A DNA stretch of 10,767 bases from Actinomycetota bacterium (lineage in GTDB: Bacteria > Actinomycetota > Acidimicrobiia > Acidimicrobiales > JAFATL01), in the NCBI GenBank assembly GCA_019243975.1, contig JAFATL010000042.1, positions 1 through 10,767 on the forward strand, in the 5' to 3' direction. Both the position numbers and the translations under genes were made by a program. The notes beneath the pieces were generated by a model, which worked only from the letters and a program-made list of their open reading frames with translations, had not been told where the DNA came from and did not search any database. Shown in pieces: positions 5,465 through 10,767 of the stretch. Numbering within the stretch: the stretch's first letter is position 1; each line of letters starts with the position of its first letter.

Positions 5465-7135
5465 ATGCGCCTGCGAATCGGAGTGGCGGCAGCCCTCGGG
5501 GCTCAGCTGTGGGCTGCCGCCACCCCGGCCCAGGCGCACACGATCCATCGCGTTCCTCGCTCGACAGCGTGGACGTCGCTCGCCGCGCACGGTGCGAGCA
5601 CCACGATCCTCCTGCTCGCCGCCTCGGCAACTGCGGGGGCTGTCCTCGCCGCCGCCTTGGCGCGGCGCGGGCCCGGTTGGCGGCCGCCGGCGACGGCGGC
5701 GGCGGTCGCCGCCCTGGTCATCTCCGTAACGGCCCGGGCCGTGGCCGGCGGCGACCCGGTCGGCTTCGTCCACGCCGCGGCCGCCGCCGTGTGGATCGGG
5801 TGTGTCGTCGATGTGCTGGCCGCGTGGCGTGGCGGTGGCGCCGGGCCCGCTCGGGTGGCGGAGCGGGCGCACCGATTCGGCCGGGTGGCCATTGCCGCCG
5901 CCACGGTCACGGTGGCCACCGGGGTCTGGAACGTGCGCCGCCACGTGGCGACCGTCGCCGCGTTGCACACCACCGCGTACGGCCGGATCCTGGTGGCGAA
6001 GCTGGCACTCGTCATCCTCGTGCTCGGGGCCGGATGGGTCGTGCAGCGGCGCCGCACCGCTCGGTGGTTCACCGCCGAGGCCGCCGGGCTGGCCGCGGCG
6101 GTGTTCGCAGCGTCGTTGCTGCTCGCCGTGCCCGTGCCGTTCAAGGGGACGACCCTGCGGCTGGGCGAGGTGTACCGCGCATCCTCGGCCGGGGACGCGG
6201 AGTGCACCAGCCGCCACCTCGGTCACCTGCTGGCGGTGCGCGAGATCAACGCCCTCCACCCCGGCGCCGTGCAGCTCACCACATCTCCCTCGGCGCGCCA
6301 GCTGACCTACGAGCAGCGCGCCCGAGCTCTGCTCACCGCCTGCGCCGACGCGCAACCGGCCGCTTCGGGTAGCCCGGTGCCCACGTTCGGTCCGCCCGAG
6401 GTCGATGCGCTGCGCACCGCGTGGCCGGTCGGGGCCGGCGCTCGTTCGGTAGGCGAGGCCCTCGGTACGTTCTTCGCCGCTCATCGCATCGGCGCGGTCG
6501 AGGTGATCGCCGACGGTTCGGCTCGCGCCACCGCGTTGGTGGACGGGCTGCGTGCGCATGGCGGCGACGTGACCGTGCGCGCCGACGCGCCGGTCGGCAC
6601 CCGGCCCGACGCCGTTGTGATTGCCGGCGATTGGGCTGCTGCGTCCCGCGCCCTGCCGTCGCTCCTCGCGGGCGCGTCGGCCCCGGTGCGGGGCACGTAC
6701 CTGGCGCCCTGGTTGCTGGTGCCGTCGCTCCTGCAGCCGGCACTGGCCACCACGAGCGCCCAGGTCACCGTGGCCTCCAGCTTCGACCCCCAGGGCGCGG
6801 CGGCCCAGCACTACCTGGCTGCGCTGGCGCGGTTCGGCCACGGTGCCCAACCGTCAGGGCCTGGGTTCCAGGCCTACCTCGAGGCCCGCGTCGCGCTCGT
6901 CAGCGTGGCCAGCGGATTGTCGCCGGCGGTGACGGCGGACCGCCCGCTGCTCGGGCGGGTCACCAGCCTGGAAGCGGCCACCCCGGCCGACGCCCCGCCG
7001 GGCTTGGCGTTCTACACACCAACGCGCGCGACGATCCTGCCGCCCTCCCTCGGGCACAACCATGCTGAGGCGTCGGCGTGGGTGCCGGGCGGGCAGCTGG
7101 CCGCCATCAGCGGACTGGTACCGCTGACCGGCTAA
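5465..7135 (+). CDS. CopD-like copper-transport membrane domain fused to a periplasmic-binding-protein-like domain
   Basis: The 556-residue product begins with a signal-like segment (residues 4-24) ending TPAQA; cleavage there would leave His25 as the new N-terminus (HTIH). About five further membrane segments follow up to residue 226. They include CopD-type features: H103 then W110-I-G, R137-F-G-R then T-G-V-W, and T-x-Y172-G-R-I-L-V-A-K179. CopD proteins move or handle copper across the membrane. From about residue 229 on, some 325 residues resemble a type-1 periplasmic binding fold: GRLGEVYRAS-like start, a VDGLRAHGGDVTV segment, PDAVVIAGDW, ASSFDPQ, and PSGPGFQAYLEAR. The ligand is unknown. 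Only the initiator Met is present, with three Cys. ATG 5465 lies 19 nt after the SBP56-like gene, so they form an operon. A role in supplying or sensing copper for that enzyme is inference. The end overlaps the convergent MBL gene by 4 nt. Confidence 0.68.
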   Translation: MRLRIGVAAALGAQLWAAATPAQAHTIHRVPRSTAWTSLAAHGASTTILLLAASATAGAVLAAALARRGPGWRPPATAAAVAALVISVTARAVAGGDPVGFVHAAAAAVWIGCVVDVLAAWRGGGAGPARVAERAHRFGRVAIAAATVTVATGVWNVRRHVATVAALHTTAYGRILVAKLALVILVLGAGWVVQRRRTARWFTAEAAGLAAAVFAASLLLAVPVPFKGTTLRLGEVYRASSAGDAECTSRHLGHLLAVREINALHPGAVQLTTSPSARQLTYEQRARALLTACADAQPAASGSPVPTFGPPEVDALRTAWPVGAGARSVGEALGTFFAAHRIGAVEVIADGSARATALVDGLRAHGGDVTVRADAPVGTRPDAVVIAGDWAAASRALPSLLAGASAPVRGTYLAPWLLVPSLLQPALATTSAQVTVASSFDPQGAAAQHYLAALARFGHGAQPSGPGFQAYLEARVALVSVASGLSPAVTADRPLLGRVTSLEAATPADAPPGLAFYTPTRATILPPSLGHNHAEASAWVPGGQLAAISGLVPLTG

Positions 7136-8496
7136 GCCTGCTCGACGTGCAGGCCGTGGCTCGCGGCGGCTGACCAGTCGTCGTCGACCACGATCAGCTC
7201 GCGCTCGCCGTTGTCAAGCAACGATGCCGCAATCGACGCCCGGAACCCGCCTGCGCAGTGCACCCACACCTCGGTGCCCTGTGGCACTTCCGGGGCGCGC
7301 GCTACCAGCTCGTAGAGCGGGATGTGCATGGCGTCGGCCAAGTGGCTGGCCTTCCACTCGTCGGGCCGGCGCACGTCGAGAACCACGGGCCGGTGGCCCG
7401 TGTACGCGGCGGCCAGATCCCGGAACGTCGCGAGCCGGTACGACCGCACGTCATGGCCGGGCCCGGTAGCGACATGCGCCAGCGCGTGCGCGCCGACGCG
7501 ATCAGCCCCGATGCGGGTGAGATCCCTCTGCGCCCGGGCCACTTGACCGGGGTCGTCGCCCACGAGGATCACGTGCGCACCCCACGGCAGGGTCCAGCCC
7601 ACATACGTGGCGAGCAGCGGGCCCCCTTCGATGTTGACGCTGCCGGGCACGTGTGCCGCGGCGAAATGACGGCGAGGCCGCAGGTCGACGACCCATGCGC
7701 CCCACGCCAGGCGGGCGCGCAGCTCGGCCGGTCCGACCTCGCTCGGCATGAAGACGTTGGCGGCGTCGGGGCCAGCGCGATTCAGCGGGGCCATGTGCCG
7801 GTAGTACGACGGAACGGGGCCGAAGCCCGCGAGCATGAGGTGCACGAACGTGTCCTCGTCCAGCACCAGGCCCGGGTTCACGTTCCACTCGGCGGCGATG
7901 GTCGACGCGTCGGTGGCCGGCGCCGGGGCCCCGGAGCAGAAGCTGCCGAACCCGTGCGTGGGGTGCACGCTCACCGCGCCCGGCAACGCGCCGAGACCGC
8001 GGATGGACCGCCATTGCGACCGCGTGAGCGCGTGGGTCTGGTTGGGGTCGATGAGGTCGGTGCGTCCCGCGCTCCCGAACAGCATCGACCCGCCGGTAAG
8101 AACAGCTGTGGGCGGGCCCCCGGACGGGCCGACGACGTAGGCCAGGTGGTGCGGTGTGTGCCCGGGCGTGGCGGTGACCGTCACCTCGAAGGACCCCACG
8201 CAGAGGCGGTCGCCGCCGAACACGGCGGTCCGCTCAGCCTCGAAGTACACCGGCTCCTCGCCGGCGACGAGGTACGCCGCCCCGGTGGCCCGGGCCAACG
8301 CCAGGCCGCCGCTGACGTAGTCGTTGTGGATGTGGGTCTCGGCCACGTGGGTGATGCGCACGCCCCGGTTGGCCGCTGCCGCCAGCACCCGCTCGATGTC
8401 GCGCTGGGGATCGACGACGAGTGCGGCGTCGCCGTCGGTCACGAGGTATGACCGGTCGCCCAGTTCAGGTGTCTCGATGGTGACGATGTCGATCAC
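7132..8496 (-). CDS. MBL-fold hydrolase with two rhodanese domains (persulfide dioxygenase/sulfurtransferase-like)
   Basis: This 454-residue protein has an N-terminal metallo-beta-lactamase domain and two C-terminal rhodanese domains, as in CstB-type enzymes that oxidise low-molecular-weight persulfides and handle sulfane sulfur. The MBL motif is T-H55-I-H57-N-D59-Y60, then T-P-G-H113-T and H181 (PTHG). The canonical last His of HxHxDH is Tyr, and the TGD aspartate that binds iron in ETHE1 is replaced (T-G135-G136-S). The first rhodanese (about 265-345) lacks a catalytic cysteine. The second (about 368-450) has it: H-C414-A-G-G-F-R419. The GTG at 8496 overlaps the upstream TGA (GTGA), has GGGAGG 4 nt before it, and gives the usual family N-terminus, so a longer reading from 8595 is rejected. 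It is the second gene of the operon with the flavoprotein. Cytoplasmic. Confidence 0.88.
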   Translation of the reverse strand: MIDIVTIETPELGDRSYLVTDGDAALVVDPQRDIERVLAAAANRGVRITHVAETHIHNDYVSGGLALARATGAAYLVAGEEPVYFEAERTAVFGGDRLCVGSFEVTVTATPGHTPHHLAYVVGPSGGPPTAVLTGGSMLFGSAGRTDLIDPNQTHALTRSQWRSIRGLGALPGAVSVHPTHGFGSFCSGAPAPATDASTIAAEWNVNPGLVLDEDTFVHLMLAGFGPVPSYYRHMAPLNRAGPDAANVFMPSEVGPAELRARLAWGAWVVDLRPRRHFAAAHVPGSVNIEGGPLLATYVGWTLPWGAHVILVGDDPGQVARAQRDLTRIGADRVGAHALAHVATGPGHDVRSYRLATFRDLAAAYTGHRPVVLDVRRPDEWKASHLADAMHIPLYELVARAPEVPQGTEVWVHCAGGFRASIAASLLDNGERELIVVDDDWSAAASHGLHVEQA

Positions 8497-8506
8497 ACGG
8501 CCTCCC
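8493..8506 (-). promoter_or_regulatory. GTGA start/stop overlap with internal ribosome binding site
   Basis: The MBL-rhodanese start GTG (8496-8494) and the flavoprotein stop TGA (8495-8493) share two bases. GGGAGG at 8506-8501 sits inside the upstream coding end, 4 nt before the start. This layout is typical of translational coupling and sets the start of the second gene. Confidence 0.7.
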
Positions 8507-9884
8507 GTTGAGCAGTGCGCGGCGCGGCCGGAACGAGGACGTCCGCCAGGGCGGCCGCTTGGGCGGCGATCTCGGGAACGGCGGTGGTCTCCCACAGCGC
8601 GCCCTTGCGCAGCGAACCGATGGTGAACAGGTCGGGCGATGCATTGCCGCGGGTGTCGACGAGCGCGCCGTCGGCGTCGACGCCCAGGCCGAGACCGAGC
8701 GGGCCGGGTCGGGCTGCGCCGGTGGACAGGAGCTGACGCACGAGCGGATCGGCCGCCCGGGTCACGTCACAGGACGGACCGGTGCAGTTGATGACCCTGT
8801 CGACAAGCAGTGCCGTTTCGCCGCCGCCTCCGACGAGTTGCACGGAGATGCGTCCGCCGACTGGGCGGGCCGTGCCGACTCGCCCGGCGTGCACACACAG
8901 CCGCCCCGCGGCCTGGAGGTGGTCGACCGTCGCCGCCACCGGCGGCGCCATGCGGTGCCGGTGCACCTCCCACAGCCGGCCCACCCGCCGCAGCAGGCGC
9001 ACGCGTTCGTGATCGGGCAGGGAGCGCCATACGTGCTGGGTGAGAGGTCGCATCCCGTCGACGACGGACCGCCAATCGCGACCGGCCCGCTGCGCCGCCC
9101 GCAGCTCTGTGCGGACGGCCCGCACCACGTCCGCCGCCGTGCGCCCGTTGGCCCCGGCCGCCGGGAACGTCACCGGCCACGGCTCCACCGCCGTACAGAG
9201 GTGGGCCCGGGGCAGCCACCCGTGCCGGGACGCCGCGTGAACGGTGCCGGTCCCGCCGCGCTCAGCCAACATCAGCGCGACGTCGACCGCGGTGAGGCCC
9301 GTGCCGAGGAGCAGCACGTCCTCGTCCCCATCGACGCGCTCGAGAGCGCCCGGCTCCCACGGGTCGGCGACATACCGCGGATCGGCGAGGAGACCGCGGG
9401 GGACGCCGGCGGGTGGGGAAGGGGGAAAGAGGCCCAGCGCCAGCACGCACGCGTCGACCTCGACGTGGCGGCCGTCGCGCAAACCCACCACGACGCCCGC
9501 GGCCCGCCGGAACACGGCGGTGACGTCGGCGCGGACCCGCTCCAATGTCGATGGACTTGCCGACGCGGCCGCGTCGAGCACGTCGGCGAGGTACCGGCCG
9601 TACAACGCTCGGGGTGCGAACGTCGACGAGTCCGATCGGCCCGTGGCCGCACCCAGCCAGCGCACGAAGTGGTCGGGGACCGAGGGCAAGGCGCTCATCC
9701 CGGATGCAGGCACGTTCAGCAGGAGTGACGGCGGCCCAGGCGCGTAGGCGACGCCCTGACCGACAGCGTCGGCCCGCTCGATCAACACGACCCGGGGAAC
9801 GCGCCCCGCCCGCAAGAGCTGGGCGGCCACCATGACGCCGCTCGCTCCGCCGCCGACGATGCCGACCGTCATCGCGTCGCTCAC
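8493..9884 (-). CDS. FAD/NAD(P)-binding oxidoreductase (YdhS-like family)
   Basis: This 463-residue protein has an N-terminal dinucleotide-binding motif G11-G-G13-A-S-G16. Family blocks follow: GQGVAYAP, LLNVPASGMSALP and DHFVRWL, then a second Rossmann segment at about 190-206 (LLLGTGLTAVDVAL). Near residue 430 comes the family signature GALWETTAVPEIAAQA. This suits the FAD-NAD(P)-binding family that includes E. coli YdhS; no substrate is established for it. The start is taken as GTG 9884 (MSDAMTVGIVGGG). A -35/-10 pair ends 8 nt before it, implying a leaderless message; ATG 9872 is the alternative, and TTG 9917 would fall inside the operator. The stop TGA overlaps the MBL-rhodanese start by GTGA, so the two are co-transcribed and probably translationally coupled. 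Context suggests a role in oxidising or reducing a sulfur compound (inference). Confidence 0.85.
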   Translation of the reverse strand: MSDAMTVGIVGGGASGVMVAAQLLRAGRVPRVVLIERADAVGQGVAYAPGPPSLLLNVPASGMSALPSVPDHFVRWLGAATGRSDSSTFAPRALYGRYLADVLDAAASASPSTLERVRADVTAVFRRAAGVVVGLRDGRHVEVDACVLALGLFPPSPPAGVPRGLLADPRYVADPWEPGALERVDGDEDVLLLGTGLTAVDVALMLAERGGTGTVHAASRHGWLPRAHLCTAVEPWPVTFPAAGANGRTAADVVRAVRTELRAAQRAGRDWRSVVDGMRPLTQHVWRSLPDHERVRLLRRVGRLWEVHRHRMAPPVAATVDHLQAAGRLCVHAGRVGTARPVGGRISVQLVGGGGETALLVDRVINCTGPSCDVTRAADPLVRQLLSTGAARPGPLGLGLGVDADGALVDTRGNASPDLFTIGSLRKGALWETTAVPEIAAQAAALADVLVPAAPRTAQREAV

Positions 9885-9892
9885 GGTCTGGG

Positions 9893-9921
9893 ACCGTATC
9901 TCCACTTTGTCTACCAATCAA
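9893..9921 (-). promoter_or_regulatory. Promoter of the flavoprotein/MBL-rhodanese operon (leaderless)
   Basis: On the minus strand, TTGATT (9921-9916) and TACGGT (9898-9893) are separated by 17 nt, and the -10 ends 8 nt before GTG 9884. The -35 lies in the centre of the inverted repeat at 9906-9930, so operator binding should block polymerase here. Confidence 0.55.
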
Positions 9922-9930
9922 GTAGACAAA
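9906..9930. promoter_or_regulatory. Perfect inverted-repeat operator TTTGTCTAC-N7-GTAGACAAA
   Basis: Two perfect 9-bp arms (9906-9914 and 9922-9930) flank a 7-nt spacer in the 73-bp gap between the divergent flavoprotein and thiol-dioxygenase genes. It overlaps a -35 on each strand. The same core TTGTC-N13-GACAA occurs at 3515-3539, and one arm occurs beside the Rrf2 gene. The symmetry, 25-bp length and AT-richness in GC-rich surroundings suit an Rrf2 dimer site. That the local Rrf2 protein binds it is inference. Confidence 0.78.
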
Positions 9931-9951
9931 AGGCGACCGATCAGGTAAACA
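9923..9951 (+). promoter_or_regulatory. Promoter of the thiol dioxygenase gene (leaderless)
   Basis: TAGACA (9923-9928, five of six bases of TTGACA) and TAAACA (9946-9951) are 17 nt apart. The -10 ends 6 nt before GTG 9958, implying a leaderless transcript. The -35 lies within the right arm of the inverted repeat. Confidence 0.52.
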
Positions 9952-9957
9952 TTCAAT

Positions 9958-10401
9958 GTGGACAACCGAGAGCTCCTCGAACTGGTGCAGGCGCTGGCCG
10001 CCGACGAGGCCGGTTGGCGGCGATACGTCACCGGCGACTGGTCGGCTCGGTGGTACGAGCGCTTCGCTCTCGAGCGCGACTTCGAGGCCTGGCTCATCGG
10101 CTGGCCCCAGGACCACGGCATCGACCTGCACGACCACGGCGGTTCAGCCGGCGGCTTCGCGCTGGTGGAGGGGTCGCTGATCGAGAGCTACCTCGATCGA
10201 GGCCGCCCCCGCCGGCCTCGCCGCGTGCGTCAACGCCGGTGGAACGCGGGGGAGTCAGTCGCGTTCGGCGCCGACCACGTGCACGACCTGGTCAACGTGC
10301 GCAGCACGCCCGCCCTGAGCGTGCACGTGTACTCCCCGCCCCTGGGTGAGATGACGTTCTATGGCTCCCGCCTCGACCGCCAGCTGGCGACGAGCCCCTA
10401 G
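9958..10401 (+). CDS. Cysteine-dioxygenase-family thiol dioxygenase
   Basis: The 147-residue cupin protein carries the three iron-binding histidines of the family: H58-D-H60 in the HDHGGS block and H109 in HVHDLVN. S-V-H123-V-Y125-S-P-P matches the mammalian SLHLYSPP segment with the catalytic Tyr. The position equal to the Cys of the mammalian Cys-Tyr crosslink is Gly65, as usual in bacterial forms. W32-Y33-E-R35 lies where the substrate-carboxylate Arg is expected. The expected reaction is cysteine plus O2 to cysteine sulfinate; relatives use 3-mercaptopropionate instead, and the sequence alone does not decide. The protein has no Cys and one internal Met. GTG 9958 is the only suitable start in this frame and follows a -10 by 6 nt. 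It is divergent from the flavoprotein operon across a perfect operator. The stop shares bases with that of the convergent permease. Confidence 0.87.
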   Translation: MDNRELLELVQALAADEAGWRRYVTGDWSARWYERFALERDFEAWLIGWPQDHGIDLHDHGGSAGGFALVEGSLIESYLDRGRPRRPRRVRQRRWNAGESVAFGADHVHDLVNVRSTPALSVHVYSPPLGEMTFYGSRLDRQLATSP

Positions 10402-10767
10402 GCGCTCAGCAGGCCCCAGCGGCGGCGGATGGCGGTGTCGGCGACGGTGAAGAGGCTGTCGACGACGATGCCGATGACGAGGATGACGATCATCATCGAC
10501 AGCAGCCACGGAGCGTCGCTGACGTCGCGCGCGTTCTGGAGGAACACGCCGAGCGACGGATGGCCGGCCACGATCACCAGCAGCTCGCCCGCCATGAGGC
10601 TGCGCCACGCGAACGACCACCCCTGCTTCAGGCCGCCCACGAACGAAGGGAGGGCGGCGGGCAGGATCACGTGGCGATACAGGCTGGGCCCGCGGGCGCC
10701 GAGCATGCGACCGCTGCGCAACAGCAACGGGGGGATGTGGTCGACGCCGCCGATGAGGCCGTTGGCG
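10398..10767 (-). CDS. SsuC/TauC-type ABC transporter permease, C-terminal part (5' end outside window)
   Basis: About 122 residues at the C-terminal end are visible; the frame stays open to the window edge. It reads ANGLIGGVDHIPP, then the cytoplasmic EAA-type loop (SGRMLGARG, YRHVILPAALPSF). Next is GLKQGWSFAWRSLMAGELL and a last membrane segment (about WLLSMMIVILVIGIVVDSLF), then a short basic tail (RRRWGLLSA). This pattern is characteristic of inner-membrane permeases of the sulfonate/taurine/nitrate ABC family. The sulfur-related neighbours make a sulfonate or other organosulfur substrate more likely than nitrate (inference). The operon promoter lies outside the window, so it cannot be tested for the operator motif. 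Its TAG stop overlaps the TAG stop of the dioxygenase gene in a CTAG. Confidence 0.88.
   Translation of the reverse strand, partial: ANGLIGGVDHIPPLLLRSGRMLGARGPSLYRHVILPAALPSFVGGLKQGWSFAWRSLMAGELLVIVAGHPSLGVFLQNARDVSDAPWLLSMMIVILVIGIVVDSLFTVADTAIRRRWGLLSA

Noticed and set aside
5357..6850. 497-residue minus-strand open frame opposite the CopD fusion
   Set aside because: Arg/Gly-rich shadow; the plus frame has membrane segments and domain motifs.
7258..9728. Two long plus-strand open frames opposite the MBL-rhodanese and flavoprotein genes (7258-8451 and 8508-9728)
   Set aside because: Shadows of strongly recognisable minus-strand proteins.
9870..9917. TTG 9917 or ATG 9872 as start of the flavoprotein
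   Set aside because: TTG lies inside the palindrome and upstream of the predicted -10. ATG 9872 remains possible but GTG 9884 fits the promoter spacing better.
9906..9930. Binding site for a McbR-type TetR regulator (TAGAC-N6-GTCTA)
   Set aside because: The half-sites look alike, but here they are in the opposite order (GTCTA then TAGAC, 9 nt apart), and no TetR-type gene is in the window.
9956..10180. ATG at 9956 in another frame over the dioxygenase
   Set aside because: The ATG overlaps the GTG at 9958, but its frame gives an Arg/Ser-rich 74-residue shadow with no family motif.

Overview
The window is very GC-rich, gene-dense DNA. Its codon third positions are dominated by G and C, several starts are GTG, and several promoters appear to drive leaderless messages. 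An ImuB-type Y-family polymerase and a GT87-type glycosyltransferase are also present. Together these point to an actinobacterium. An Acidimicrobiia-like lineage is my guess only, because no taxonomic marker is visible. There are nine protein-coding genes, two of them cut by the window edges. I see no RNA gene, transposon, CRISPR array or gene-free stretch over 100 bp.

Left part (1-2012): the C-terminal half of imuB (translesion synthesis) runs into a convergent gene for a multi-membrane-span GT87-like glycosyltransferase. This part has no evident link to what follows.

Middle and right part (2021-10767): this looks like one sulfur-metabolism island.
- A cysteine-free Rrf2-family regulator (2070-2525).
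- A membrane-anchored protein of unknown function (2531-3502, minus).
- An exported SBP56/methanethiol-oxidase-like protein (3586-5445).
- A CopD-like membrane domain fused to a periplasmic-binding-protein-like domain (5465-7135).
- A minus-strand two-gene operon: an FAD/NAD(P)-binding oxidoreductase (8493-9884) overlapping, by GTGA, an MBL-fold/double-rhodanese protein (7132-8496).
- A cysteine-dioxygenase-family thiol dioxygenase (9958-10401).
- The end of an SsuC/TauC-type ABC permease (10398-10767, minus).

The two divergent intergenic regions in this island each carry a site of the form TTGTC-N13-GACAA. At 9906-9930 it is a perfect 9-bp inverted repeat; at 3515-3539 it is imperfect. Both overlap plausible -35/-10 elements of the flanking genes. 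One arm of the same motif lies just upstream of the regulator gene. The simplest reading is that the Rrf2 protein controls all these genes through this operator.

Proposed logic (inference): the ABC system imports organosulfonates or similar compounds. The SBP56-like protein oxidises methanethiol outside the membrane to formaldehyde, sulfide and peroxide, with copper supply or sensing helped by the CopD fusion. The thiol dioxygenase, flavoprotein and MBL-rhodanese process thiols and sulfane sulfur in the cytoplasm. The operator set, the CopD-PBP fusion and the unknown membrane protein are the least described parts.
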